This document shows positions 43,682 to 55,236 of a DNA stretch of 64,000 nt, in pieces. The position numbers and the translations under genes were made by a program. A model generated the notes under the pieces. The model saw nothing but the letters and a program-made list of their open reading frames with translations, was not told the origin of the DNA and searched no databases. Source of the stretch: an uncultured Pelagibacteraceae bacterium (lineage in GTDB: Bacteria > Pseudomonadota > Alphaproteobacteria > Pelagibacterales > Pelagibacteraceae); contig CACCLG010000005.1 in NCBI GenBank assembly GCA_902546765.1, forward strand, positions 1-64,000, written 5' to 3'. Position 1 is the first letter of the stretch, and every line of letters begins with the position of its first letter.

Positions 43682-44272
43682 ATGGAAAATTTGAAAAGCC
43701 TTGAAAAGGCTATTAACTCAGAATTAACAACAAAAATTTTATCTTCAAAAATTAAACATGATCAAATTAATATACTTATCGAAGATAATAATTTAACTGA
43801 TGTAATGATTTTCTTAAAAACTCATTCATCAACTAAATTTAGACAATTAATTGATATAACCGCAGTCGATTATCCTGAGAGAGATAAAAGGTTTAAAATG
43901 GTTTATTTGCTTTTGAGTCATGAAAAAAATTCAAGGATTAAAATTGAATTTGATATAAAAGAAGGTGAAATTTTATCCTCTTTAACCTCCATATTTCCAT
44001 CAGCTAATTGGATGGAAAGAGAAGTTTTTGATATGTACGGTGTAGAATTTAAAGATCATCCTGATTTGAGAAGAATTCTTACAGATTATGGATTTAAAGG
44101 ACATCCTTTAAGAAAAGATTTCCCTTTAACAGGTCATAATGAGGTTCGATACAGCGAAGAAGAAAAAAAAGTAATTTATGAATCAGTTAAGTTAGAACAA
44201 AATTATAGAAATTTTGATTATGAAAGCCCATGGGAGGGAACAAAATACATAAAAGATCAAACAAAAGAATAA
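43682..44272 (+). CDS. nuoC: NADH-quinone oxidoreductase subunit C
   Basis: This 196-residue protein carries the 30-kDa subunit signature [44 protein letters not shown]. It is a peripheral-arm subunit packed with NuoD and, unlike in E. coli, not fused to it. It overlaps nuoD in TAATG. Confidence 0.95.
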   Translation: MENLKSLEKAINSELTTKILSSKIKHDQINILIEDNNLTDVMIFLKTHSSTKFRQLIDITAVDYPERDKRFKMVYLLLSHEKNSRIKIEFDIKEGEILSSLTSIFPSANWMEREVFDMYGVEFKDHPDLRRILTDYGFKGHPLRKDFPLTGHNEVRYSEEEKKVIYESVKLEQNYRNFDYESPWEGTKYIKDQTKE

Positions 44273-45447
44273 TGGCAAAAGAAGTAAAAAAACTAAATTT
44301 AAATTTTGGCCCACAGCACCCCGCTGCTCATGGAGTATTAAGATTAATCCTTCAGTTAGATGGCGAGGTAGTTGAAAAAGCAGATCCACACATTGGATTG
44401 TTACACAGAGGTACAGAAAAATTAATTGAAAATAAAACTTATGCACAAGCAGTTCCTTATTTTGATAGACTTGATTATGTAGCACCAATGAATCAAGAAC
44501 ATGCGTTTGCATTAGCAATTGAGAAAATCTTAAAAATAAATGTTCCAGTAAGAGCCCAATATATAAGAGTAATTTTTTGTGAAATAGGGAGAATTTTAAG
44601 TCATTTATTAAATGTAACAACTCAAGCAATGGATGTGGGAGCTCTTACACCAACGCTTTGGGGGTTTGAGGAAAGAGAAACATTAATGGGATTTTATGAA
44701 CAGGTTTCAGGTTCAAGATTACACGCTAATTATTTTAGAGCTGGTGGAGTACATCAAGATTTACCAAAGGGTTTAGATTCTGAAATTGCTGAATTTTGTG
44801 AAAAGTTTCCAAAAATTATCGATGATCTTGAAACATTGTTAACTGATAACAGAATATTTAAACAAAGGAACGTTGATATAGGTATAGTATCAAAACAAGA
44901 CGCACTCGATTATTCTTTTTCAGGTGTAATGCTAAGAGGATCTGGAGTTCCATGGGATTTAAGAAAATCTCAGCCTTATGATTGTTATGAACAACTTGAA
45001 TTTAAAATTCCTGTGGGGAAAAATGGTGATTGTTATGATAGATATTTATGCAGAATTGAGGAGATGAAAGAGAGTGTAAATATTATCAATCAATGTCTTA
45101 CAAATTTACCAAACGGACCAATTAAAACAAACGATGGAAAGATAAGTCCACCACCAAAAAAAGAAATAAAGCAGTCTATGGAGGCTTTAATACATCACTT
45201 TAAACTTTTTACAGAAGGTTACAGAGTAGATGAAGATGAAATTTATACGGCTGTTGAGGCGCCAAAAGGAGAGTTTGGAGTTTATTTAATTTCTGATGGA
45301 TCTAGTAAACCCTATAAATGTAAAATAAGAGCTCCAGGATTTTCTCATCTTCAAGCCATGGACTATTTAATTAAAGGTCACATGTTAGCAGATGTACCTG
45401 CAGTATTAGGTTCTATGGATATAGTATTTGGCGAGGTTGATAGATGA
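44272..45447 (+). CDS. nuoD: NADH-quinone oxidoreductase subunit D
   Basis: The start at the ATG overlapping the nuoC stop gives 391 residues beginning [20 protein letters not shown]; the frame extends further upstream inside nuoC. The 49-kDa subunit motifs [24 protein letters not shown], and the C-terminal [15 protein letters not shown] and [12 protein letters not shown] are complete. It forms the quinone-binding pocket with NuoB. Confidence 0.96.
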   Translation: MAKEVKKLNLNFGPQHPAAHGVLRLILQLDGEVVEKADPHIGLLHRGTEKLIENKTYAQAVPYFDRLDYVAPMNQEHAFALAIEKILKINVPVRAQYIRVIFCEIGRILSHLLNVTTQAMDVGALTPTLWGFEERETLMGFYEQVSGSRLHANYFRAGGVHQDLPKGLDSEIAEFCEKFPKIIDDLETLLTDNRIFKQRNVDIGIVSKQDALDYSFSGVMLRGSGVPWDLRKSQPYDCYEQLEFKIPVGKNGDCYDRYLCRIEEMKESVNIINQCLTNLPNGPIKTNDGKISPPPKKEIKQSMEALIHHFKLFTEGYRVDEDEIYTAVEAPKGEFGVYLISDGSSKPYKCKIRAPGFSHLQAMDYLIKGHMLADVPAVLGSMDIVFGEVDR

Positions 45448-46052
45448 GTTTAAAAAAAATTTCAAAAAATCAACCAGATACTTTTAAATTCGATAGCAAA
45501 AATTTAAGTGAAGCTGAAAAAATAATTACAAATTATCCAAAAGGTAAACAAAAAAGTGCTGTAATGGCTTTACTTTATATTGCTCAAAAACAAAATAATA
45601 ATTGGATACCCTTAGCAGCAATGAAATATATAGCGAAGATTCTAGATATGCCTTATATAAAAGTTTATGAAGTTGCAACCTTTTATAGTATGTATAATTT
45701 AACTCCTGTAGGAGAGTATTTTTTTCAAGTATGTACTACAACACCATGTATGATTAGAGGGGCATATAAATTAGTAGATGTTTGTAAAAAAAAAATTTCT
45801 GAAAAAGAGTCTGAAATTTCTAAAAATGGTAAATCATCATGGATGGAAGTCGAATGTTTAGGAGCTTGCGTTAATTCTCCAATGGTTCAAATTAATGAAG
45901 ATTATTTTGAGGATTTAGATGAGGAAAAATTTAGTAAAATTATAGATCAAATTGATAAAAATCTAAAACCAAAACCAGGTTCATACAGAGGAAGATTAAG
46001 TTCTGAGCCTGAAAACATTAGAAAAACTTTATTGAGTAACAAAAATGCTTAA
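45444..46052 (+). CDS. nuoE: NADH-quinone oxidoreductase subunit E
   Basis: This 202-residue 24-kDa subunit has the binuclear-cluster cysteines in [11 protein letters not shown] and [14 protein letters not shown]. It overlaps nuoD by 4 bases and nuoF by 8, showing translational coupling. With NuoF and NuoG it forms the NADH-dehydrogenase module. Confidence 0.95.
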   Translation: MSLKKISKNQPDTFKFDSKNLSEAEKIITNYPKGKQKSAVMALLYIAQKQNNNWIPLAAMKYIAKILDMPYIKVYEVATFYSMYNLTPVGEYFFQVCTTTPCMIRGAYKLVDVCKKKISEKESEISKNGKSSWMEVECLGACVNSPMVQINEDYFEDLDEEKFSKIIDQIDKNLKPKPGSYRGRLSSEPENIRKTLLSNKNA

Positions 46053-47376
46053 AGACGAAGACAGAATATTTAAAAATTTATATAACGACTTTGGAGCAGA
46101 ATTAGATTCTGCTAAAAAACGTGGGGACTGGTTAGAAACTAAAGAAATTTTCAATAAAGGTCGAAATTGGATAATTGAGGAAATTAAAACCTCTCAATTG
46201 CGTGGTCGAGGTGGAGCAGGTTTTCCAACAGGCTTGAAATGGTCTTTTGCTCCGAAGGAAGTAGGCTCAAAGCCACATTATTTGGTAATTAATGCTGACG
46301 AGTCTGAGCCAGGCACCTGTAAAGATAGGGATATTCTAAGATTTGAACCGCATAAATTAATAGAGGGATGTCTAATAGCTTCATACGCAGTCAATGCTCA
46401 TACTTGCTACATTTATATAAGGGGTGAATATTTTAATGAAGGTCAAAAACTGCAAAAAGCTATTGATGAAGCTTATAGCAAAGGATTAATTGGGAAAAAT
46501 GCATCATCAACTGGATGGGATTTTGATATATTCATTCATTATGGAGCTGGAGCATATATATGTGGAGAGGAAACTGCACTTTTAGAAAGTTTAGAAGGAA
46601 ACAAAGGTCAACCAAGACTAAAACCACCTTTCCCTGCATTGATAGGTTTGTATGGTTGTCCAACAATCATTAATAATGTTGAAACAATTGCTGTTGTTCC
46701 AACAATATTAAGAAGGGGAGGTAAATGGTTCTCTTCTTTAGGTAGAGAAAAAAATACAGGAACAAAAATTTTCTGCATTTCAGGAAATGTTAACAATCCA
46801 TGCAATGTTGAAGAAGAAATGGGTGTGCCTTTAAAAGATTTAATTGAGAAACATGCAGGGGGAGTTATTGGAGGCTGGGATAATTTAAAAGCTGTTATAC
46901 CTGGTGGATCCTCAATGCCTTTATTACCAAAAGAAGTTTGTGATACTATAAAAATGGATTTTGATGCCTGTGTCGAAAATAAAACTGGGCTTGGAACTGC
47001 TGGCATTGTTGTTATTAATAAAGATCAAGACATAATTAAATGTATGGCAAGGATTGCCAGATTTTATAAACATGAAAGTTGTGGACAATGCACTCCATGC
47101 AGAGAAGGATCAGGCTGGATGTGGAGAATGTTAGAAAGAATGGCAAAAGGTGAGGCAACTAGAGACGAAGTTGATATGTTAATGGATGTCACAAAACAAA
47201 TCGAGGGGCATACAATTTGTGCATTTGGAGAAGGTTCATCATGGCCCGTGCAAGGTTTAATCAGAAATTTTAAAGATGAAATTTTAGAGAGAAATAAATA
47301 CGATCCATTAATTCAAAGAAAAAAAGAAGTTCCTTATCTAGTAGATCAACATCTTTTGGAAAAAGAAAATGCTTAA
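46045..47376 (+). CDS. nuoF: NADH-quinone oxidoreductase subunit F
   Basis: This 443-residue 51-kDa subunit has the NADH/FMN site glycine-rich motif [15 protein letters not shown] near residue 52, the [15 protein letters not shown] segment, and the cluster N3 cysteines in [12 protein letters not shown] with a later cysteine in HTICAFGEG. It accepts electrons from NADH. The stop overlaps nuoG by 8 bases. Confidence 0.96.
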   Translation: MLKDEDRIFKNLYNDFGAELDSAKKRGDWLETKEIFNKGRNWIIEEIKTSQLRGRGGAGFPTGLKWSFAPKEVGSKPHYLVINADESEPGTCKDRDILRFEPHKLIEGCLIASYAVNAHTCYIYIRGEYFNEGQKLQKAIDEAYSKGLIGKNASSTGWDFDIFIHYGAGAYICGEETALLESLEGNKGQPRLKPPFPALIGLYGCPTIINNVETIAVVPTILRRGGKWFSSLGREKNTGTKIFCISGNVNNPCNVEEEMGVPLKDLIEKHAGGVIGGWDNLKAVIPGGSSMPLLPKEVCDTIKMDFDACVENKTGLGTAGIVVINKDQDIIKCMARIARFYKHESCGQCTPCREGSGWMWRMLERMAKGEATRDEVDMLMDVTKQIEGHTICAFGEGSSWPVQGLIRNFKDEILERNKYDPLIQRKKEVPYLVDQHLLEKENA

Positions 47377-49399
47377 ATTAAAAGTTAATGACATTGATAT
47401 TGAAGTTGAAGAAGGTTTGACAGTTCTTCAAGCTTGCGAACAGGCTGGAGTAGAAATTCCTAGATTTTGTTACCACGAAAAATTGTCTATTGCTGGAAAC
47501 TGCAGAATGTGTCTAGTAGAAATGGAAAAATCTCCAAAACCTGTAGCTTCGTGTGCAATGCCTGCAGCGGATGGAATGGTAATAAGAACAAATACTGAAA
47601 AAGTTGAGAAATCAAGAAAAGGTGTTATGGAATTTTTATTAGCAAATCACCCTTTAGATTGTCCTGTTTGTGATCAAGGTGGCGAATGTGACTTGCAAGA
47701 CCAGTCTATGTTCTATGGAATTGATAAAAGTAGATTTAAAGAAAACAAAAGGTACGTACCTGAAAAATATATGGGTCCTTTGATAAAAACCCAGATGACA
47801 AGATGTATACATTGTACTAGATGTGTAAGGTTTGCAACTGAAGTTGCAGGTGTTCCTGAGCTAGGCGCAATAGGAAGAGGTGAAGACATGCAAATCACTA
47901 CTTACCTAGAAAAAGCTATGGAATCAGAGTTATCAGCTAATGTAATTGATTTATGTCCTGTTGGAGCACTTACATCGAAACCTTATGTTTTTGAGGCAAG
48001 GCCATGGGAATTAAAAAAAACTGAAACCATAGATGTTATGGATGCTGTTGGCTCAAATGTAAGAGTTGATACTTATGGTTGGGAAGTAAAAAGGGTATTA
48101 CCTAGAATAAATGAAGAAATAAATGAAGAATGGATTTCTGACAAAACTAGATATGCATGCGATGGCTTAAAAAATCAGCGTTTAGATACACCTTATATAA
48201 AAAAAAATAAAAAATTTGAAAAAATTTCATGGAAAGAGGCTTATACAAAAATTTTTGAAAAAATTTCTAAAACTCAATCTGATAAAATCGCAGCCTTGAC
48301 AGGCGATATGACAAATATGGAAACAATGTTTGCATTAAAAGATTTCTTTGAAAAAACAATAAGGTCAGAAAATCTAGATGCAAGATCCGATAATTTTTAT
48401 GTAAATACATCAGAAAGAGAAAATTTTATATTTAATTCTAAAATTGAAGGAATTGAAGACTCTGATTTAATTATTTTAGTGGGTGCAAATCCAAGATTTG
48501 AAGCAACAATGCTTAATTCTAGGATCAGAAAGAATTATATTAAAAATAAAACACAAATTTATTCTTTAGGAGATGTTGGTGATTTAACCTATCCTTATAA
48601 AATTTTAGAAAACTCAACAAAAACAATTAAAGATATAGTAAATCATACTCACAAAATTTCCGAAGAGATTTATAATTCAAAAAAGCCTATTTTTATAATT
48701 GGTCAATCAGCATTAAAACTGAATTCATCTATTTATATATTTGAGGAGTTAAAAAAATATCTTCAAAGCAAAAATAAAATTAATGAAGAGTGGAATTCTT
48801 TAAATATCCTGTCAAATAATGCCTCTACAGTTGGATCATATTATTTGAATGTTCTAAGCTCTAATGATGGGTCAAACCAAGTGCTCAAAAAAATTCATAA
48901 TAATGAAATAGAAGTCCTTTTTTTATTTGGTCAAGACAATCTAACATTTCAAAAGAAAAATGAGTTTATAATTTATGTTGGAAGTCATGGAGATAATGGT
49001 GCTTCTTTAGCAGACATAATATTACCAGGTGCAGCCTTTACAGAGCAAGATGGATACTTTGCTAATTTAGAGGGAAAAATACAAAAATCCTATAAATCTT
49101 CTTATCCCCCAGGAGAGGCAAAAGAGGATTGGGTAATAGTTAATGAATTAGCATCATCTATTAAAAGAAAAAAACTTTATGAGAAAAAAGAAGATCTAGA
49201 CAATGCGATGTTTAACTTCTTAAACATTAACCTTGCTAATAAAAAATTTAAAACTCCAAATTATGAATTTTTAGATGAAAAAATTCTTTTAGATAGGATT
49301 GATTATTATCATTCGAATGTTATCGCTCGGGCATCAAAAACAATGGGTGAGTGTAAAAGTTTAAGGACAAATTTTAAAAAAACAGGGACAGAGGGATAA
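47369..49399 (+). CDS. nuoG: NADH-quinone oxidoreductase subunit G
   Basis: This 676-residue protein has an N-terminal 2Fe-2S ferredoxin domain ([20 protein letters not shown]), the [15 protein letters not shown] cluster and the [16 protein letters not shown] four-cysteine site. A molybdopterin-oxidoreductase-like domain follows, truncated relative to E. coli but usual for alphaproteobacteria. It carries electrons from NuoF to NuoI. It shares one base with nuoH. Confidence 0.94.
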   Translation: MLKLKVNDIDIEVEEGLTVLQACEQAGVEIPRFCYHEKLSIAGNCRMCLVEMEKSPKPVASCAMPAADGMVIRTNTEKVEKSRKGVMEFLLANHPLDCPVCDQGGECDLQDQSMFYGIDKSRFKENKRYVPEKYMGPLIKTQMTRCIHCTRCVRFATEVAGVPELGAIGRGEDMQITTYLEKAMESELSANVIDLCPVGALTSKPYVFEARPWELKKTETIDVMDAVGSNVRVDTYGWEVKRVLPRINEEINEEWISDKTRYACDGLKNQRLDTPYIKKNKKFEKISWKEAYTKIFEKISKTQSDKIAALTGDMTNMETMFALKDFFEKTIRSENLDARSDNFYVNTSERENFIFNSKIEGIEDSDLIILVGANPRFEATMLNSRIRKNYIKNKTQIYSLGDVGDLTYPYKILENSTKTIKDIVNHTHKISEEIYNSKKPIFIIGQSALKLNSSIYIFEELKKYLQSKNKINEEWNSLNILSNNASTVGSYYLNVLSSNDGSNQVLKKIHNNEIEVLFLFGQDNLTFQKKNEFIIYVGSHGDNGASLADIILPGAAFTEQDGYFANLEGKIQKSYKSSYPPGEAKEDWVIVNELASSIKRKKLYEKKEDLDNAMFNFLNINLANKKFKTPNYEFLDEKILLDRIDYYHSNVIARASKTMGECKSLRTNFKKTGTEG

Positions 49400-50400
49400 T
49401 GCCAGAGTACGCTACAATTCTTTTTTCAGAAGTTCTTAAAATTTTAATGTTACTTGTGCCTGTTTTAGTTTCAGTGGCAATGATAGTTTGGCTAGATAGG
49501 AGGGTTTGGGCGTTTGTTCAAAAAAGAAGGGGTCCAAATGTTGTTGGACCATTTGGTTTACTCCAATCTTTAGCTGATGCTTTAAAATATGTTTTCAAAG
49601 AAATAATTATCCCTGCTAGTTCAAATAAAGTAATTTTTATTTTAGCCCCAATTATTACAATGACTCTTGCTTTAATATCATGGGCAGTAATTCCGTTTAG
49701 TGAGGATTTTGTTCTTGCAGATATTAACGTAGGAATACTGTATTTATTTGCTGTATCATCGTTAGGAGTTTATGGAATTATAATGGGAGGATGGGCATCT
49801 AACTCAAAGTATCCATTTCTTGGAGCAATAAGGTCAGCTGCTCAAATGGTTTCCTACGAAGTTTCCATTGGAATTATTATTATAAATGTACTTTTATGCG
49901 TGGGGTCATTAAATTTATCTGACATTGTAAAAGCACAAGAAAATGTTTGGTATGTAATTCCATTATTTCCAATGTTTGTTATATTTTTTATTTCAGCATT
50001 AGCTGAAACAAATAGACCTCCTTTCGATTTACCAGAAGCCGAGGCAGAACTTGTTGCAGGGTATCAAACTGAATATTCAGGAATGATGTATGCAATGTTC
50101 TGGTTAGGCGAATATGCTAATATTTTGTTAATGTGTGCATTAGGGTCTATCTTATTTTTAGGTGGATGGTTGTCACCTGTAGATATTTTTCCATTTAATA
50201 TTATTCCTTCACCAATATGGTTAATACTAAAAATTTTGTTATTATTTGTCTTGTTTGCATTAGTAAAAGCAATTGTTCCAAGATATAGATATGATCAATT
50301 AATGAGACTTGGTTGGAAAGTTTTCTTGCCTTTGTCTTTAACTTGGGTGGTATTAACAGCAGGATATTTAATGTATTTCAATCTATTACCAGGAAATTAA
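49399..50400 (+). CDS. nuoH: NADH-quinone oxidoreductase subunit H
   Basis: This 333-residue membrane protein has about eight spans and the signatures [20 protein letters not shown] and [20 protein letters not shown]. It links the peripheral arm to the proton-pumping arm. It is preceded and followed by nuoG and nuoI with minimal spacing. Confidence 0.96.
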   Translation: MPEYATILFSEVLKILMLLVPVLVSVAMIVWLDRRVWAFVQKRRGPNVVGPFGLLQSLADALKYVFKEIIIPASSNKVIFILAPIITMTLALISWAVIPFSEDFVLADINVGILYLFAVSSLGVYGIIMGGWASNSKYPFLGAIRSAAQMVSYEVSIGIIIINVLLCVGSLNLSDIVKAQENVWYVIPLFPMFVIFFISALAETNRPPFDLPEAEAELVAGYQTEYSGMMYAMFWLGEYANILLMCALGSILFLGGWLSPVDIFPFNIIPSPIWLILKILLLFVLFALVKAIVPRYRYDQLMRLGWKVFLPLSLTWVVLTAGYLMYFNLLPGN

Positions 50401-50401
50401 A

Positions 50402-50887
50402 ATGAAAATAAAAAGATTTTTTAAAACGATATTGATGATTGATTTTGTAACTGGATTGTTAATAGCAATAAAAGAGTCTTTCAGAAAAAAAAAAACAATA
50501 AATTATCCATTTGAAAAAGGTTCTGTAAGCCCACGTGCAAGAGGTGAGCACGCTTTAAGAAGATATCCGAACGGTGAAGAAAGATGTATAGCGTGTAAAT
50601 TATGTGAAGCAGTTTGCCCAGCACAAGCAATCACTATTGAATCGCAGGAAAGATCAGATGGTAGTCGTAAAACGACTAGATATGATATTGATATGCTTAA
50701 ATGCATATATTGTGGATTGTGTGAACAATCCTGCCCTGTAGATGCTATTGTGCAAGGACCAAATTTTGAATTTGCAACAGAAACAAGAGAAGAACTTTAT
50801 TATAACAAAGAAAAGTTATTAGAAAATGGAGACAGATGGGAAAGTATTTTGGCAGCAAATATTAATGCTGACAGTTCTCATCGATAA
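50402..50887 (+). CDS. nuoI: NADH-quinone oxidoreductase subunit I
   Basis: This 161-residue ferredoxin-like subunit has two complete four-cysteine motifs, [12 protein letters not shown] and [12 protein letters not shown], for clusters N6a and N6b. The preamble [19 protein letters not shown] is typical. It passes electrons towards NuoB. Confidence 0.96.
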   Translation: MKIKRFFKTILMIDFVTGLLIAIKESFRKKKTINYPFEKGSVSPRARGEHALRRYPNGEERCIACKLCEAVCPAQAITIESQERSDGSRKTTRYDIDMLKCIYCGLCEQSCPVDAIVQGPNFEFATETREELYYNKEKLLENGDRWESILAANINADSSHR

Positions 50888-50891
50888 ATAA

Positions 50892-51524
50892 ATGATAGCA
50901 CACGCAATTGTTTTTTATATTTTTTCTTTGATCGCAATTGTTTCAGCAATAATGGTAACGGTTTCAAGGAATACTGTTCACTCAGTTTTTTTTTTAATCT
51001 TAGATTTCATAAGCATATCTTGCCTTTTTATTATGATAGGAGCAGAATTTCTAGGAATGATAATGTTAATTGTTTATGTGGGAGCAGTTGCAGTTTTATT
51101 TCTTTTTGTTGTAATGATGTTAAATGTTGCGCAGCAGAAAAATGAATGGTTCGTAGCAAGTGATAGTAGCTCTCATATACCCATAGGTCTCTTAGTTAGT
51201 TTAGTAATTTTTTCAGAATTACTGATTGTCATTGGTGGATGGAAGTACAAAGCTGAACTGCAAGAATCTATTAATTTAAATTTGAATTTAAATTTAACAA
51301 ATACCCAGTCTTTAGGTTACGTTATTTACACTGACTACGTTCACCTATTTCAATTATCAGGAATGGTGCTTTTGGTTGCTATGATCGGAGCAATTGTGCT
51401 CACTTTCAGAAAACGATCTGGCGTAAAAACACAAAGCTATTTAAGACAAATTTCGAGAGAAAGAAACGAAGGCGTTGAATTGATAGATGTAGAGACAAAG
51501 AAGGGGATAAAAATAGATGCTTAG
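50892..51524 (+). CDS. nuoJ: NADH-quinone oxidoreductase subunit J
   Basis: This 210-residue protein has five hydrophobic segments and the conserved [25 protein letters not shown] helix of NuoJ (ND6), including the pi-bulge helix region. It overlaps nuoK by 8 bases. The C-terminal cytoplasmic tail is charged. Confidence 0.94.
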   Translation: MIAHAIVFYIFSLIAIVSAIMVTVSRNTVHSVFFLILDFISISCLFIMIGAEFLGMIMLIVYVGAVAVLFLFVVMMLNVAQQKNEWFVASDSSSHIPIGLLVSLVIFSELLIVIGGWKYKAELQESINLNLNLNLTNTQSLGYVIYTDYVHLFQLSGMVLLVAMIGAIVLTFRKRSGVKTQSYLRQISRERNEGVELIDVETKKGIKIDA

Positions 51525-51828
51525 TATTGGTCTAGGTCATTATTTAACTCTTGCTGCCATTATATTTACTATTGGAGTGGTTGGTATTTTTTTAAACAGA
51601 AAAAATGTTATTGTTATTCTTATGAGTATTGAGTTAATTTTGTTGTCTGTAAATATTAACTTGGTTTCCTTTTCTATTTTTATTAATGATCTCAGTGGTC
51701 AAGTTTTTACACTATTTATATTAACAGTAGCTGCAGCTGAGGCTGCCATTGGATTAGCAATTATAGTTATTTATTATAGGAATTCTGGAACAATTAGAGT
51801 TGAAGAGATTGACAGTTTAAAAGGATAA
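51517..51828 (+). CDS. nuoK: NADH-quinone oxidoreductase subunit K
   Basis: This 103-residue protein has three spans and the ND4L signature [17 protein letters not shown] with its membrane glutamate, followed by [17 protein letters not shown] carrying the second one. Both acidic residues are expected in the proton path. Confidence 0.95.
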   Translation: MLSIGLGHYLTLAAIIFTIGVVGIFLNRKNVIVILMSIELILLSVNINLVSFSIFINDLSGQVFTLFILTVAAAEAAIGLAIIVIYYRNSGTIRVEEIDSLKG

Positions 51829-51829
51829 A

Positions 51830-53743
51830 ATGGGATATTATATTTTATTTTTACCACTCGCTGCATCAATAATATCTGGATTTTTTGGAAAATTAATTGG
51901 AGATAAAGCGTCTCAATTAATTACAAGTTTGTTTGTTTCCATATCAGCTTTTTTATCAATCATCGTCTTGTATAATGTTATAGCTACAGGATACTCAGAA
52001 AACTTAATTATTGCTACATGGATAAATTCAGGAAGTCTTAATGTAAATTGGTCAGTAAATATTGATCCACTTTCTGCAGTTATGCTTGTCGTTGTTACAC
52101 TGGTCTCGGCTATAGTCCATATATATTCAATTGGTTACATGTCTCATGATCCACATAAGTCACGTTTCATGTCTTATTTATCATTATTCACATTTGCAAT
52201 GTTAACTCTTGTTACATCTGATAATTTTATACAATTGTTTTTTGGCTGGGAAGGAGTTGGATTATGTTCATACTTTTTAATTGGCTTCTGGTTTAAAAAA
52301 GAAAGTGCAAATAAAGCAGCAATTAAGGCATTTATCGTAAACAGAGTTGGGGATTTTGGATTTGCTTTAGGTATTTTTTTAATTTTTTATTTATTTGGAA
52401 CAGTTAACTACGATGAAGTTTTTCAACAAATCCCAAATATACTAGACAAGAAATTAAATTTTCTTGGTTTTAATGTTAATTCTGTAGACTTAATTTGTTT
52501 ACTTTTATTCGTTGGTGCAATGGGTAAGTCCGCACAATTTTTACTTCATACATGGCTACCAGATGCAATGGAAGGCCCTACGCCCGTATCAGCGCTTATT
52601 CATGCTGCAACAATGGTAACAGCTGGAGTATTTTTAGTCGTAAGATGTTCACCAATTTATGAATATTCTGAGTTAGCTTTATCGGTTGTAACTATTATTG
52701 GTATGGTAACAGCCATTTTTGCTGCGAGTGTTGCTTTAGTTCAGACAGATATTAAAAAAATTATTGCATATTCAACTTGCAGTCAATTAGGGTACATGTT
52801 TTTTGCGGCAGGTGTTGGAGCATATAATGTTGCAATGTTTCATTTATTTACTCATGCTTTTTTTAAAGCACTTTTATTTTTAGGCTCTGGTTCTGTAATT
52901 CATTCGTTTAAAGACGAGCAAAATATTAATTTAATGGGAGGTGTCTGGAAAAAACTACCTTACACATATAGTTTAATGATAATTGGAACCCTAGCGCTCA
53001 CTGGATTTCCCTTGTTATCAGGATTTTACTCAAAAGATGCAATTATTGAGTTTGCATATTTAAGTGGAAACAATGTTGGAATTTATGCAGCCTACATAGG
53101 AATTTTCACAGCTTTTTTAACATCAATATATTCATGGAGACTTATTTTTAAAACTTTTCATGGCACTTATAATAATTCAGAAATAAATATTGATAGTATA
53201 CATGAGTCACCACCAACAATGCTTATACCACTTATTTTTCTTGCAATTGGTGCAATTTTTGCTGGTATGCTATTTCAAGATCTATTTATTGGGAAAGAAT
53301 TATCTTACACATTTTGGAATAGTTCAATTAAATTTCTTGAACCATTAAGTACAGATCATCCGCCTAATTGGTTTTTATTTTTAACCCCATCTCTAGTTGC
53401 CATATCAATACCATTATCATTTTATCTATTTGTAAGAAATTTGTCAGTCGTAGATGAAATTGTTAGAACAAATAAACCACTTTATATTTTTTTACAAAAA
53501 AAATGGTATTTCGATGAACTTTATGACTTTATTTTTGTAAATCCGTCAAAAAGAATTGGAAAATTTTTATGGAAACAAATTGATGGGTCAGTTATTGATA
53601 GATTCGGACCTGATGGAATATCTAAAGTGATCAAAAATTTTTCAGTAAGAGCTGTTAAATTTCAAAGCGGGTATATCTATCAATATGCATTTATAATGCT
53701 TCTTGGTTTCTCAGTTTTACTAACTTTATTAATTTTAGTATAA
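51830..53743 (+). CDS. nuoL: NADH-quinone oxidoreductase subunit L
   Basis: This 637-residue antiporter-like subunit (ND5) contains FFGWEGVGLCSYFLIGFW, the HTWLPDAMEGPTPVSALIHAATMVTAG signature and a long C-terminal lateral helix. It forms the distal proton channel. One base is shared with nuoM. Confidence 0.96.
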   Translation: MGYYILFLPLAASIISGFFGKLIGDKASQLITSLFVSISAFLSIIVLYNVIATGYSENLIIATWINSGSLNVNWSVNIDPLSAVMLVVVTLVSAIVHIYSIGYMSHDPHKSRFMSYLSLFTFAMLTLVTSDNFIQLFFGWEGVGLCSYFLIGFWFKKESANKAAIKAFIVNRVGDFGFALGIFLIFYLFGTVNYDEVFQQIPNILDKKLNFLGFNVNSVDLICLLLFVGAMGKSAQFLLHTWLPDAMEGPTPVSALIHAATMVTAGVFLVVRCSPIYEYSELALSVVTIIGMVTAIFAASVALVQTDIKKIIAYSTCSQLGYMFFAAGVGAYNVAMFHLFTHAFFKALLFLGSGSVIHSFKDEQNINLMGGVWKKLPYTYSLMIIGTLALTGFPLLSGFYSKDAIIEFAYLSGNNVGIYAAYIGIFTAFLTSIYSWRLIFKTFHGTYNNSEINIDSIHESPPTMLIPLIFLAIGAIFAGMLFQDLFIGKELSYTFWNSSIKFLEPLSTDHPPNWFLFLTPSLVAISIPLSFYLFVRNLSVVDEIVRTNKPLYIFLQKKWYFDELYDFIFVNPSKRIGKFLWKQIDGSVIDRFGPDGISKVIKNFSVRAVKFQSGYIYQYAFIMLLGFSVLLTLLILV

Positions 53744-55236
53744 TGGACTTTCCAATCATTTCATCTTTAATAATATTACCAACAATTGGTGCTTTGTTTA
53801 TTTTATTTACGAAATCATCTAATAGTAAATATCAAAGCAGTAAATATGTTGCATTATTCATATCTTTAGCTAACTTTATTCTCTCAATATATCTTTGGTT
53901 AATTTTCGATAAATCTTCTATTAATTTTCAATTTGTAGAAAATAGAGAATGGCTATCTGGTTATATCAACTACAAAGTAGGAGTTGATGGAATTTCAATT
54001 TTATTTATTTTACTTACAACTTTTATAACACCAATTTGTATAATTTCTGTAATTTCAACAATTAAACACCGTTTAAAAGATTTTTTAATAGCAATACTTA
54101 TAATGGAAACTCTAATGATTGGAGTTTTCTGCTCCCTCGATTTAATAATTTTCTATTTATTTTTTGAGGGTGGCTTAATACCTATGTTTCTAATAATTGG
54201 TATTTGGGGTGGTGAGAGAAGAGTTTATTCAGCCTTCAAATTCTTTTTATATACCTTACTAGGTTCAGTTTTAATGTTGATTGCAATAATATCTATTTAT
54301 TGGATATCTGGAACCACTGATGTTGAAAAGTTGTATGAAATTGGAATTGGTGAACAATATCAAAAACTTTTATGGCTGGCTTTCTTTAGTTCATTTGCAG
54401 TAAAAACACCTATGTGGCCGGTGCACACTTGGTTGCCAGATGCTCATGTTGAGGCACCAACTGCTGGATCTGTTTTGCTTGCAGCAATATTATTAAAAAT
54501 GGCTGGGTATGGATTTATAAGATTTTCTGTTGGATTATTTCCAATAGCCTCTGAATATTTTGTGCCACTTGTCTTCGCATTAAGTTTGATTGCAATTATT
54601 TACACATCTTTGGTTGCTCTAATGCAGGAAGATATGAAAAAGTTAATTGCTTATTCTTCAGTTGCGCATATGGGTTTTGTAACACTTGGAATTTTTACCA
54701 TGACTCAACAAGGCATTGAGGGCAGTATATTTCAAATGATCAGTCATGGATTGGTATCGGCAGCTCTATTCTTAAGCGTTGGTGTTGTTTACGATAGAAA
54801 TCATACAAGATTAATAAAAAAATATGGTGGGTTAGTAACTGTGATGCCAAAATATGGTATTGTATTTATGATATTTGCCCTAGGTTCTCTAGGACTTCCA
54901 GGGACAAGTGGATTTGTTGGTGAATTTCTAATTCTAATGGGCACATTCAAAAAAAGTTTTCTAGTTGCAACTATTGCAAGTTTAGGTGTTATTTTAGGAG
55001 CAGCTTACATACTTTGGATGTACAAAAGAGTTGTTTTTGGCGAAATAATTCATGAAGAAATTAAAAGCATGAAAGATCTAAAAAAATTTGAGTTATTAAT
55101 TCTTCTTTTATTAGCAATACCAATTATATTTTTTGGATTTTATCCAGAGCCATTAATAAATTCAATTGAAACATCTGTAACCAGTTTGATAGATAACTAT
55201 AATACAAATTTAACACAAAGTATTGCAAAGAAATAA
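53743..55236 (+). CDS. nuoM: NADH-quinone oxidoreductase subunit M
   Basis: This 497-residue antiporter-like subunit (ND4) has FFEGGLIPMFLIIGIWG near residue 140, FAVKTPMWPVHTWLPDAHVEAPTAGSVLLAAILLKMAGYG, and the KKLIAYSSVAHMGFV helix. It is the middle proton channel. It overlaps both neighbours by one base. Confidence 0.96.
   Translation: MDFPIISSLIILPTIGALFILFTKSSNSKYQSSKYVALFISLANFILSIYLWLIFDKSSINFQFVENREWLSGYINYKVGVDGISILFILLTTFITPICIISVISTIKHRLKDFLIAILIMETLMIGVFCSLDLIIFYLFFEGGLIPMFLIIGIWGGERRVYSAFKFFLYTLLGSVLMLIAIISIYWISGTTDVEKLYEIGIGEQYQKLLWLAFFSSFAVKTPMWPVHTWLPDAHVEAPTAGSVLLAAILLKMAGYGFIRFSVGLFPIASEYFVPLVFALSLIAIIYTSLVALMQEDMKKLIAYSSVAHMGFVTLGIFTMTQQGIEGSIFQMISHGLVSAALFLSVGVVYDRNHTRLIKKYGGLVTVMPKYGIVFMIFALGSLGLPGTSGFVGEFLILMGTFKKSFLVATIASLGVILGAAYILWMYKRVVFGEIIHEEIKSMKDLKKFELLILLLLAIPIIFFGFYPEPLINSIETSVTSLIDNYNTNLTQSIAKK

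Noticed and set aside
44192-44629. A 145-codon minus-strand frame
   Set aside because: It lies opposite nuoC and nuoD, both of which are firmly identified; leucine-rich composition is expected from antisense of their codons.
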